This document shows, one piece after another, positions 50,200 to 58,123 of a stretch of DNA of 64,000 bases. This DNA comes from Streptomyces lincolnensis. GTDB taxonomy: Bacteria; Actinomycetota; Actinomycetes; Streptomycetales; Streptomycetaceae. The notes under the pieces are model-generated. The model worked only from the letters and a program-made list of their open reading frames with translations, had not been told where the DNA came from and searched no databases. The stretch is from positions 3,844,001 through 3,908,000 of the forward strand of contig NZ_CP016438.1 in assembly GCF_001685355.1 (NCBI RefSeq), read 5' to 3'. The position numbers and the translations under genes were made by a program. Positions within the stretch are counted from its first letter, which is position 1, and every line of letters starts with the position of its first letter.

Positions 50200-52002
50200 T
50201 CAGCCCCCTATGTGCCGCAGCAGCGCCTCAATGTCACCGGGTGCAAGACCAGCCGCCACAGACGGCTCCTCTTCCAGATCCGCCAGCTGCTGAACCGTGG
50301 GATCGTCGAGGATCTTGCCCATGAACTCGAGCTTCTGATCCATGCGCACCTCGACCACCTCATCGATCGTCTCGCGTGCCGCGATCACAGTCACCCGCGT
50401 CTCCGCATCAGGAGCCAGACCCAGCCGGTGAATGCGGTCAAGGCTCTGGAGATAGCGGCCGGCCATGAAGTCCCGGTCCACGTAGACGGCGTCGTGGCAC
50501 ACGTGGTGAAGACTGATCCCCTCTCCGAGAGTTGCCGGGTTGGAGATCAGCACCATGCAGCTGGGGTCCTCGCGAAATCGGCGCAGCTGCTCCTCCCTGT
50601 CGGGTGTGCCGCCGTAGACGACGGCTGGGCTGTACTTCTCCAGCATCTGCGCCAAGGTCGTCAGGCTGCGTACGAAGGTCGTCCAGACCAGCGTCTTGCG
50701 GCCCTGAGCGGCGTTCTCAGCAACAATCGCCAACGTTTCCTTGTACTTCGGAGACAGCTCGTAGTCGGGAAGGTTCTGCATCAGCGAGTACAGCGAGCTG
50801 CCGGCCGGGATCTCCAGCGGGGGCAGTTGGTATGCGAGCGGCTCGTACTTTGTGGCGCCTTCCAGCAGCAGGGCCGGACTGGTCGCCGCCATCAGCAGAC
50901 GCAGCGCCGTCCCACCGAGCGCGCTGAGGTCATCACGAGCGGTACCGGCAGCCATACCGCCCACCAGGGCGCTGTAGATCTCGGCGTGCAGGTCCGGCAT
51001 ATCGACATAGCGCATCCGTAGTGTCATCGGCGGCAGGCCGAGTTCCTGTTTCGTGGTACGAGTGAACAGCGGGCGCAGGACCGTGCTCGCGTAGGCGAGG
51101 TCACCGCCCGCCACCGCCCGGGTAACCGTGCGCTGGCCGTGGCCCGGCCAGACGAAGCCCAGAAGGTTCTCCAGGTCCTTCGAGCCGTTCGGGGCCGGCG
51201 TTCCCGTCAGGATCAACCGACGTTCCGCGAGCGGGCCCAGTGCCATACACGCGGCGCCATATGTGCCGCGAGCACCAAGCTTCATCCGGTGGGCCTCGTC
51301 AAGGATGATCATCGAGGGGGCGGACTTCAGCCAGTTCGCGAGCAGCGGCAGCGATCGGTCCAGCCGCTCGTAGTTGACGATCAGAACCTCCGCCCACTGG
51401 TCCAGGGAGCCGTCCAGCACATGGGTGCGCAGCGGGTAGCTGAAGCAGACGGCCGTCTCGTAACGCCAGGACTCGTAGGCCGATTTGGGGCAGACAACAA
51501 GCAGCCTGCTGACATTGCCGTGGGCTCGCTGCGCCGCGTACACGGCGAGCGCCACACGCGTTTTGCCAGCGCCTGGCACACTGAAGTTCGCTCCGTGCCC
51601 CAGAGAGAGCAGTTTGGCGATGTCCCGGCGCTGGAAGCTGTTGAGGTCTTCCTTCCAGGTGTGTCCGAGCATGCCCAGCACATCGCCAGGGGCGACTTCC
51701 GGGGGGGCCCCGGAGCCAGCCAGCCGTTCCTCAACCAGCTTGGCGTCCTTGACTACCCCGGACACGAGGTTCAGGAGTTCCGGAGCCCACACGACACCGG
51801 CGTGGTCAGGCCAGCTGCTGAGAATACTCAGATTCGCGAGCAACTCATCCAGCGCCACCGAGGCGGACAGCGGGCCCAGTTGGCCGCCGGTACGGAACCG
51901 GGCGACCATCTGGACGAGGTCCTGCCGGTACTGGTCGCTGGTCCGCAGGACCACACGGGTACGCGTGTCGTCGAACCCCAGGTGCAGGGACGTTTCCGTC
52001 AC
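50200..52002 (-). CDS. SNF2/DEAD-type SF2 helicase of the island
   Basis: A 600-aa SF2 ATPase. An N-terminal domain of about 120 residues is unknown. The helicase core has Walker A SVPGAGKTR (K147), DEAH at 235-238 (IILDEAHRMK), motif III LTGTPAPN, and the second RecA domain with LVWTTFVRSLTTL, VLISNPATLGEGISLHH and the arginine-finger motif LQSLDRIHRLG. This is close to SNF2-like helicases of restriction and defence loci. It overlaps the upstream ParB-like gene by four bases, so they are made together. It probably remodels or moves on DNA for the HNH partner. Confidence 0.85.
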   Translation of the reverse strand: MTETSLHLGFDDTRTRVVLRTSDQYRQDLVQMVARFRTGGQLGPLSASVALDELLANLSILSSWPDHAGVVWAPELLNLVSGVVKDAKLVEERLAGSGAPPEVAPGDVLGMLGHTWKEDLNSFQRRDIAKLLSLGHGANFSVPGAGKTRVALAVYAAQRAHGNVSRLLVVCPKSAYESWRYETAVCFSYPLRTHVLDGSLDQWAEVLIVNYERLDRSLPLLANWLKSAPSMIILDEAHRMKLGARGTYGAACMALGPLAERRLILTGTPAPNGSKDLENLLGFVWPGHGQRTVTRAVAGGDLAYASTVLRPLFTRTTKQELGLPPMTLRMRYVDMPDLHAEIYSALVGGMAAGTARDDLSALGGTALRLLMAATSPALLLEGATKYEPLAYQLPPLEIPAGSSLYSLMQNLPDYELSPKYKETLAIVAENAAQGRKTLVWTTFVRSLTTLAQMLEKYSPAVVYGGTPDREEQLRRFREDPSCMVLISNPATLGEGISLHHVCHDAVYVDRDFMAGRYLQSLDRIHRLGLAPDAETRVTVIAARETIDEVVEVRMDQKLEFMGKILDDPTVQQLADLEEEPSVAAGLAPGDIEALLRHIGG

Positions 52003-53432
52003 CGCGAGCCCTCCGCAGCGGCAGCAGCAAGAAGCCAGGAGACACCGTCACCCGGGTCCGAGATCCCACGCTCAGCCTGCTGGGCTAGCTTGCGCAGGCT
52101 TCCCTGGAGTTTGAGCACGGCCTCATCGAAAGCCTCCTCGTCCAGGCTGTTCGAGGTGCGGGCCTGTACCAGCTCCACGACGCACTGCTCGATGTTGGCA
52201 CACGCGTCCGCGAGCCGGGCCGGCGCGAGCTGCTTGCGCTTGCGGACCCGGGCATCGCGGCCGTGGCCGTCGATCGCCTGGTCAAAAGCCTCCTTGGCCT
52301 GGTCGAGCAGCGCCTGGGCAGAGGCCTTCTCGCTGTCAGGCAGCCCCGCCGTCGTATTGCGGACGGTGGCCGCCGCCCTGAGGATGCGGTCGTTCAGGGC
52401 GCGGGCCTCCGACACAGCTGACGAGGCCGCCGGCACATCCAAGCCGAGCCCGGGGATAGACACGGACTCTGCCTGTGCGGTCGTTCCACTGTCCGCCAGG
52501 TCCGCCGGCAACGCCTTCGCCAGATACTCCTGCTCCAGGAACACCTCGTCGATGTGGCGCACATCCGTCTTGGAGAAGTCCAGCAGAATTGCCGCCAGGC
52601 GCCACTCCTTGAGGATTTCGGCCTGGTCCTGGTCGAGGCTCTCCAGCTTCACATAGAGCCGCTGGAGCTCCTTGAGCCGTTCCTGAGCCCCCTCCCAGTC
52701 GACCAACCGCAGCGCGACGCCTCCGCCGCTCGCGCTGCGGTTGTTCAGTTCCTTGATCATGCTGAGGATCCACCGTTCCTGGTGGTAGGTCGCCGTCCGG
52801 ATCCGGAAATCCTTGGCGATCTGCTCCGGCGTCCGGCCCAGCGCAGCCTGCTCCTCCATGGCGAGCAGCCGGTTGATGTACGAGTAGTCGCGCCGTTGGT
52901 CCTGACGGAGCTGGAGCGCAAGCTCTACGGCGTCGATGTCGGCCTGAGTGAACGATGAGGGGAGCACGCCCACCCGCATCGACTGCTTGCCGAGCTCCCG
53001 CAGGGCAACAGCGCGCGTGTTGCCGTTCACCAGCACGCCGTGATGGGTGACCAGCCCAGGGTCGTTCTGGCCGAACTTCTCCAGGTCGTCCTTCAGCTTG
53101 TCGAAGTCGGGGTCCCTGAGTTCCGGGTTGGACGGCCGAGCCTTGAGCAAGGTGGCCAGGTAGCTCTGCCCGGCCTCCTCGAAAGGGGCTTCGTCCAGGT
53201 TCCGATCCTGGTCCGGCTTGTGACTACGCTGAGCGCGAATCCGGTGTGTAGCGGGGTTGAGGTAGAGGTCGCCCAGCGGGAGGTCGATCACGTCGACGTG
53301 GATCTGCTGTCCGTTCCAGTCGACCGTGACAGTCTCCCGGGTGCCTCCGGCTGCCCTCACCTCCTCCAGCCTCTTTTTGATCAGCTCACTGAACTGTTCC
53401 GCGCGCGGCGGTGGCGGGAAATCCCGCAGCAT
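51999..53432 (-). CDS. ParB/sulfiredoxin-fold protein of the island
   Basis: A 477-aa protein. Residues about 45-165 form a ParB-like N-terminal domain: LPLGDLYLNPATHRIRAQ, then VTHHGVLVNGNTRAVALREL with N136-G137-N138-T139-R140 in place of the GERR/GxHR nucleotide motif. A helix-turn-helix-like stretch follows (TPEQIAKDFRIRTATYHQERW, partial). The C-terminal half is helical. ParB-like proteins can be CTP-dependent clamps or nucleases; the variant NGNTR is common in phage/defence versions. This is not a chromosomal ParB (no parA, no parS). It is coupled to the helicase. Confidence 0.75.
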   Translation of the reverse strand: MLRDFPPPPRAEQFSELIKKRLEEVRAAGGTRETVTVDWNGQQIHVDVIDLPLGDLYLNPATHRIRAQRSHKPDQDRNLDEAPFEEAGQSYLATLLKARPSNPELRDPDFDKLKDDLEKFGQNDPGLVTHHGVLVNGNTRAVALRELGKQSMRVGVLPSSFTQADIDAVELALQLRQDQRRDYSYINRLLAMEEQAALGRTPEQIAKDFRIRTATYHQERWILSMIKELNNRSASGGGVALRLVDWEGAQERLKELQRLYVKLESLDQDQAEILKEWRLAAILLDFSKTDVRHIDEVFLEQEYLAKALPADLADSGTTAQAESVSIPGLGLDVPAASSAVSEARALNDRILRAAATVRNTTAGLPDSEKASAQALLDQAKEAFDQAIDGHGRDARVRKRKQLAPARLADACANIEQCVVELVQARTSNSLDEEAFDEAVLKLQGSLRKLAQQAERGISDPGDGVSWLLAAAAAEGSR

Positions 53433-53487
53433 GACTGTCCGTCCTTTCTGTTGCCGGTCCTGTTCAGCTTCTGTCGCCGGTCCGGGG

Positions 53488-54189
53488 TCAGCCGGTCACC
53501 TCGTCGATGGCCTGTGCTACCGCCGCGCGTGACTCCTGGGGCAGGGTCCGGTAGATACCCCAGACCTTCTCGATCGGGCTGAACGACCGCTGGTCAGCGT
53601 CGATCCACTTAGCGAAGAGACGCTGCTCCAACGGCGCGAGAGCCTCTACAAGTTCCAGCAACGCCCCGAGGTCGACTTCACGGTCCGGACCTCCACCGGT
53701 CCCGCAACGCTTGCATTCGGTAACGAGCTGGTATTCAGCGGTTCCGTCGGAGTGGAGCACCCTACGACGAGCCACATTGAGCTTGGCGAGCTCGACCCCG
53801 CCGCCGTCCTCGTACGCTTCGCCGGCGCCGATGCCGCACGACCGGCACAGGTAGTTGTCATCGTGCATGGCCTTCGCGCGCTGGGCGGCGGTCAGGCTGG
53901 CCTTGTGCTTCGGGGCCTTCGACCTGCCGGGGATCCAGACGTCGGCACCCCGGGTCACAAACCGCTGCTCCTGCTGAAGCAAGGACGGGTCGTCACGGCT
54001 CGTGTCGATCCGCCAGCCGTGGTCACGCAAGTCCCGAAGCCGACGGTCGATCTGCGCGATATCCGGGAAAGCCTCGCGCAGCTGCGTCTTGGTGAAGACG
54101 TTGCCCTCCCCCACCACGGTTACCAGCCACAGCGCGCCCCGCACCATGCTTCCGAACTTTTTGTCCTCGTAGGACGGAATCCCTTCCAT
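53488..54189 (-). CDS. HNH-type endonuclease with N-terminal winged helix
   Basis: A 233-aa protein. Residues about 30-66 look like a winged helix (FTKTQLREAFPDIAQIDRRL). The second half has a treble-clef pattern: C115-x2-C118 (CRSCG), RRRVLH with H146, and C159-x2-C162 (CKRCG), as in HNH nucleases with four zinc cysteines. I cannot place the second histidine/asparagine with certainty, so nuclease activity is probable but not shown. It is the first gene of the HNH/ParB/helicase unit; the ATG has GGAGG 6 bases upstream and the divergent region before it contains the operator array. Confidence 0.72.
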   Translation of the reverse strand: MEGIPSYEDKKFGSMVRGALWLVTVVGEGNVFTKTQLREAFPDIAQIDRRLRDLRDHGWRIDTSRDDPSLLQQEQRFVTRGADVWIPGRSKAPKHKASLTAAQRAKAMHDDNYLCRSCGIGAGEAYEDGGGVELAKLNVARRRVLHSDGTAEYQLVTECKRCGTGGGPDREVDLGALLELVEALAPLEQRLFAKWIDADQRSFSPIEKVWGIYRTLPQESRAAVAQAIDEVTG

Positions 54190-54544
54190 GCTGCGCCTCC
54201 GTGCATCCGTGAACTCGCGCCTTACGGCACCCTATTTGCCTGTCTCGAAGCGTGCGATAGCTGTGACTGAGAGTGCACGACACGCAAGCCCTGCGATCCC
54301 CCGCTCCTCGGCGGCTCCTTCAGAAGCTCACACCATCAACCGAGCGAAAGTCCAGCCCTTTCGGACTTGCTCGAGAGAAGGCAAGTCCGCAGAAAGCTTG
54401 CCCGGGAAAGAGCAAGCTTTCCTGCTAGAAGGCAAGAAAAATCAGGCTTGACGGCACAGCTCTCCGGGCACAATGGCCAAACCGCAGGCAGGCCTTGGAG
54501 TACCGACTCCACGGCACTTGATCAGCCCAGGGAGGCGGAACCGC
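54190..54544. other. Divergent control region with inverted-repeat array
   Basis: This 355-base gap lies between the HNH gene (minus) and a helix-turn-helix protein gene (plus). It is AT-richer than its surroundings and contains the CTTGC-N10-GCAAG operators at 54366-54436. An overlapping AAGTCC...GGACTT inverted repeat is at 54347-54368. No gene is supported. Confidence 0.6.
54366..54436. promoter_or_regulatory. Tandem CTTGC-N10-GCAAG operator array
   Basis: Site 1: CTTGC 54366-54370 and GCAAG 54381-54385, inside a perfect 8-bp inverted repeat GGACTTGC/GCAAGTCC. Site 2: CTTGC 54397-54401 and GCAAG 54412-54416, inside AAAGCTTGC/GCAAGCTTT (9 bp perfect). Site 3: CTTTC 54417-54421 and GCAAG 54432-54436, one base off. 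Centres are 31 and 20 bases apart, close to whole helical turns, so a protein could bind all on one face. Confidence 0.7.
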
Positions 54545-55489
54545 ATGACGTCAGCCGGAGGCAAGCCAACCCGGCGCAGCTGGCTGGAGGGGAACATCCA
54601 CGACGATGTCCCTCCACGGAAGCGAGAACTCGCGCTGGAACTCCAGGCCTTGTGCAGCCTGCTACGGAAAGAGAGTTCGGACAAAGTCGCACATAGACCA
54701 CTTACACAGGCAGAAGCAGCCATCCTCCTGCATACCACGCCGGGTTCGCTGTCAAAATTCCTGTATCGCCACAGGGTTCCCGACTCGCATTTCATCGACG
54801 AGCTGTACAAGGCGGCCTACGCGGACGCGGTCGTCAGCGGTCAGGATGTCGGCATCACACTGGAAGCCCTGCAAGCCCTGCGCATAAGCGCCAAAGGCGA
54901 GCAGCGGGGCTGTAAGAACTGCGCGGAGCTGAGCAGGCGAATCGATTCGCTCACCCAGCAGCTCAACGCCCCTTGCCCGGCATGTGCGGCGTACCAGCAT
55001 CAACGTGAACAAGACGCCGTCCGCCTGGAGCCCCTCAAGACCGAGCTCTCGGCGCTGCGGGAAGCGGAGTCAGAGTGGAAGGCAACCGAAGCCGGCCTAC
55101 GAGAACGTCTGGAACGTCTGGTGGTGGCGCAAGCCGCCAGGACTCCGCTGCCGGTCCCCCGTCGACCAAGGGACCGGCAGCGGAGCGAGAAAGAAGTGGC
55201 CGTGGCACAGCAACTGGCGGCACAGGCGAAGGAACTGGACAGTGCCGGAGAACAGAACCTGGCTCTCGTCCTGCTCCGGCAGAGCACGACAGAGCTGCTT
55301 ACCCCGGCCGAGACCGCCCTGGTCATGGTGGAACTGAGACATCAGGAGCGGGACCACCTAGCCGACAACCTGATCCATGTCTACGGCAGGGACCAGGAAG
55401 ACCGAGACGTGATGTCCGTTGCCATGGAGTTGCATGAGGAAGGGGCCACGGACGACGCCGGCGCCATACTGCGGGCGGCGCTGAAGTAG
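54545..55489 (+). CDS. Helix-turn-helix protein with two CxxC pairs and coiled coil
   Basis: A 314-aa protein. Residues about 50-80 hold a HTH (RPLTQAEAAILLHTTPGSLSKFLYR). Two CxxC pairs follow, C123-x2-C126 and C144-x2-C147, with an intervening helix, suggesting zinc binding or redox sensing. A long heptad-rich helix (about 155-250) is predicted to coil, and a helical tail ends the protein. Similar proteins are common near defence loci in Streptomyces, without known function. The ATG has GGAGG 8 bases upstream. The operator array just upstream makes self-control likely; it may also control the divergent HNH operon. Confidence 0.72.
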   Translation: MTSAGGKPTRRSWLEGNIHDDVPPRKRELALELQALCSLLRKESSDKVAHRPLTQAEAAILLHTTPGSLSKFLYRHRVPDSHFIDELYKAAYADAVVSGQDVGITLEALQALRISAKGEQRGCKNCAELSRRIDSLTQQLNAPCPACAAYQHQREQDAVRLEPLKTELSALREAESEWKATEAGLRERLERLVVAQAARTPLPVPRRPRDRQRSEKEVAVAQQLAAQAKELDSAGEQNLALVLLRQSTTELLTPAETALVMVELRHQERDHLADNLIHVYGRDQEDRDVMSVAMELHEEGATDDAGAILRAALK

Positions 55490-55550
55490 CCGCCGGCGAC
55501 GCGGTTGCTGTATGTCGTGACCGTCATTGGTGAGGTGCGGTGCCCAGCCG

Positions 55551-56183
55551 TCAGGCCGCGTCCACTTCAGCCTCGTAGCGCACCTGAACACGATCGAGGA
55601 AGTCATCGGGATCATGCCCGCGGGCGGAGGTCCAGTGCAGCAAGTCCGCGATCAGCTCGATCGCGGACTCTTCCAGGGCCGCGGATAGACGTCCTCCGCG
55701 CATTGCGGTCACTCCGCGGGCTCCCTGGTAGTTCTCGATCGCTTCGACGGCCCGCGTGATACGCAGGCAGTCACCGGTCGGCCTCACGGAGATCTCACAC
55801 CACACCGCTTTACCCGCAGCCGTCAACACCGTGCCCCAGTCAGCCGCGAGTGATCCCAGCAGATGGAGGCCCCGTCCGCACTCCACGTCACAGCCGGTTT
55901 CCTTGAGCAACGGCATCACGGTGCTCCTGTCGTGCACTTCGACACGGAGCCGTCCACCCTTGCGCTCAAGGACCAGGGTGGCGGGCACCCCCTCACCGAC
56001 ATGCTTGACGACGTTGGTCGCCAACTCAGTGATGAGCAACTCCGCCTCAGCGGTGACAACCGGCATCCCCCATTGGGAAAGCTGTTGCGCGGCGGCCCTC
56101 CTCAGCAAGTGGACTTCCGCCGGCGCTGCCTCAAAGGGCAGGACACAGCGGAGTCGAGGTTCGGTGTCTTCGTAGCCGGACAT
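55551..56183 (-). CDS. ATP-binding anti-sigma-like protein (HATPase, Scr3-type)
   Basis: A 210-aa protein. The HATPase_c domain (about 10-135) has AEAELLITELATNVVKHVG (N box), VEVHDRSTVMP (G1) and ECGRGLHLLGSLAADWG. Such proteins resemble anti-sigma kinases and occur in Streptomyces as part of the XRE/DUF397/HATPase set, here with the divergent genes at 56405 and 57251. The last 60 residues (ITRAVEAIENYQGARG...) are an extra helical part. An AGGAGGGAGGGG site precedes the ATG. Confidence 0.82.
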   Translation of the reverse strand: MSGYEDTEPRLRCVLPFEAAPAEVHLLRRAAAQQLSQWGMPVVTAEAELLITELATNVVKHVGEGVPATLVLERKGGRLRVEVHDRSTVMPLLKETGCDVECGRGLHLLGSLAADWGTVLTAAGKAVWCEISVRPTGDCLRITRAVEAIENYQGARGVTAMRGGRLSAALEESAIELIADLLHWTSARGHDPDDFLDRVQVRYEAEVDAA

Positions 56184-56404
56184 GGCTACCCCTCCCTCCT
56201 GGCCACGCATGTGCTGCACCTGCCGTATCCGTCCGGCTTCACTGCGTAGCGGTCTGCAAGCGAGCATGACACAGAGAAGTCTCGCCATGTAACTTCTCAC
56301 AGGGACCCATCGAGTGAATCTGATAGTGGGCCAGCTCCTTCACTGCCTAGCCTGATGAGGATCTCCCGGGGGGCCTACCGCCCGGCACGTGGCGAAGGAG
56401 CCGA

Positions 56405-57250
56405 ATGCCCGAACGGACTACAACCCGCCGTCGCCAACTCGGCGCGATGATGCGCAAGTTGCGGGCTCGCAAGGGGCTGACCCTCGAAGAGGCCGGGCAG
56501 CTCGTCGGCGTCTCCAAAGCGACGGTCAGCAGGTACGAGACGCAGGCCGGGCCGGTCAAGTGGATCGTCGTCGACGCCCTGTGCCGCGAGTACGGAGCAA
56601 CTGAGGCTGAACGCAAAGCCATCGTCGGACTTGCCAAGGATGCCAAGCAGCAAGGCTGGTGGAGCTCCTTCGCCGACTCCATCCCGGAGAGCATGAACCT
56701 GCTGCTCACGCTTGAGGACGAGGCGGTACACGAGAGTCACTTCGGGTGCGTCTACGTCCCAGGGCTCCTGCAAACGCGGGCCTACGCCACAGCTCTGCAG
56801 AAGGCCAACGAAGTACCGCTGGAACCCGAAGAGATCGAGCAGCTGGTCGACATCCGTATGAAGAGGCAGGAGATCCTCACCCGCCCGAAGCCTCCGCGCC
56901 TCTGGGCAATCCTCGATGAGTCAGTGGTCCGCCGGGTCGTTGGCTCACCCCACGACATGAGGGAGCAGTTGGACCGGCTGCTCGAAGCGAACGAGTCACC
57001 TCACGTAACGCTTCAGGTCCTCCCTTTCGCCAAGGGAGCCCATGCCGCGGCGCTGGGAAGCTTCGTCATCATCGGCGGCCAGGATCCGGGCCTCGACGTG
57101 GTGTACGTCGACTTCCACGCAGGCTCCCTCTTCCTGGAGAAGGACGAGGAACTGGACCGATACAGACTTGCGTTCGAGTACCTTCGCGCACAAGCGTTGG
57201 ACATGGAGGCTTCCTCCGCCATGATCCACCGCGTCCGCAAGGAGTTGTGA
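56405..57250 (+). CDS. XRE-family regulator with DUF5753 domain (Scr1-type)
   Basis: A 281-aa regulator. The HTH is at the N-terminus (MMRKLRARKGLTLEEAGQLVGVSKATVSRYE in part, residues 14-45), and the DUF5753 domain follows, with WWSSFADSIPESMNLLLTLEDEA and YVPGLLQTRAYATAL. It works with the small DUF397 protein encoded immediately downstream (TGAATG junction) and usually a HATPase; here the HATPase gene is divergent 220 bases away. Effect on antibiotic or development genes is typical of the family but not shown here. Confidence 0.87.
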   Translation: MPERTTTRRRQLGAMMRKLRARKGLTLEEAGQLVGVSKATVSRYETQAGPVKWIVVDALCREYGATEAERKAIVGLAKDAKQQGWWSSFADSIPESMNLLLTLEDEAVHESHFGCVYVPGLLQTRAYATALQKANEVPLEPEEIEQLVDIRMKRQEILTRPKPPRLWAILDESVVRRVVGSPHDMREQLDRLLEANESPHVTLQVLPFAKGAHAAALGSFVIIGGQDPGLDVVYVDFHAGSLFLEKDEELDRYRLAFEYLRAQALDMEASSAMIHRVRKEL

Positions 57251-57454
57251 ATGTCCGCCGATTCCACCCAGCCCACCGGCACGCCCACCTGGTTCAAGTC
57301 ATCGCACAGCGGCGGCAACCAGACAGAGTGTGTTGAGGCTGCCTTCGTCGCAGCCAACGTGCTCGTTCGGGACTCCAAGCAGCCAGGGCACGGGCAGCTA
57401 AAGGTGTCTGCGGAGGCGTGGCAGAACTTCTTGTCAGCTGCTCGTCAAGGCTAG
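57251..57454 (+). CDS. DUF397 protein (Scr2-type)
   Basis: A 67-aa protein with the DUF397 pattern WFKSSHSGGNQTECVEAAF, VLVRDSKQPGHGQLKVSAEAW and NFL near the end. It directly follows the XRE gene and is thought to act as its partner. The ATG comes right after the upstream TGA. Confidence 0.88.
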   Translation: MSADSTQPTGTPTWFKSSHSGGNQTECVEAAFVAANVLVRDSKQPGHGQLKVSAEAWQNFLSAARQG

Positions 57455-57535
57455 GAGATCGCTCCTGTTAGAAACTCTACAAAATGGGATGGTGGAGGTG
57501 CATCTGCCAGGGCGAAGTCTCTTAGTACAAGTGGA

Positions 57536-58123
57536 TCACCCCTCGACAGGGCCTACCGCATCCTCCCAACGAACCAAGCGCTCCAGCGAAAGCACCATCG
57601 CGCACAGCTCCGGTGCCCCCTCGAACGGCACCGCCTCCCCTACCACCTCGTACCCCCAACTCTCGTACAGAGCCCGCACCTTGACGTGCTCCTTGTGCAC
57701 GAGCAGCGTCACCCGTTGTTCGCTGCGGGAGGCGAGGAGCGTGTCGTGGATGTGGCGTGCTGCGCCTGTGCCGCGCCAAGGAGTGCGGACCATCAGTTCG
57801 GACAGGGCGAAGGTGCGGTGGCCGGTCTCGGTGGCGAAGGGCTCGGGCAAGGGTGGGGTGACCTTGGACCACCAGGTCGTGGACGGGCTGAGGGGTGCCC
57901 CGTAGGCGTAGCCGACGGCCTGCCCTCGGTCGTGGGCGAGGACGCAGGCGAACGCCTTGTTGGCGGACCAGTGGTCGACGAACTTCGCGAAGGCGTCGCG
58001 AGTTGCCAGCGGGTCGTCGCTCTTGGCGTACACCTCGTCGTGGATGTCCAGGAGGAGTTCGCGGATCGTGTGTGCGTCCGTGTGTCCGTAGTGCCGTAGG
58101 TCGAGTTCGGCGTGTGTGGTCAC
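57536..58123 (-). CDS. GNAT-family N-acetyltransferase
   Basis: A 195-aa acetyltransferase. It has the acetyl-CoA site in LSELMVRTPWRGTGAARHIHDTLLA (R-x-x-G-x-A pattern) and a C-terminal VRALYESWGYEVVGEAVPFE motif. Substrate is unknown. Its ATG overlaps the upstream regulator's stop by four bases, so they are co-transcribed; the regulator may respond to or control the same function. Confidence 0.83.
   Translation of the reverse strand: MTTHAELDLRHYGHTDAHTIRELLLDIHDEVYAKSDDPLATRDAFAKFVDHWSANKAFACVLAHDRGQAVGYAYGAPLSPSTTWWSKVTPPLPEPFATETGHRTFALSELMVRTPWRGTGAARHIHDTLLASRSEQRVTLLVHKEHVKVRALYESWGYEVVGEAVPFEGAPELCAMVLSLERLVRWEDAVGPVEG

Noticed and set aside
48176..54189. Island as a prophage or integrative plasmid
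   Set aside because: No integrase, recombinase, replication, transfer or structural phage gene was seen, and no flanking repeat was recognised.
54345..54436. Possible small CRISPR or RNA-hairpin array
   Set aside because: Only two to three dyads of unequal spacing without variable spacers; an operator array fits better.
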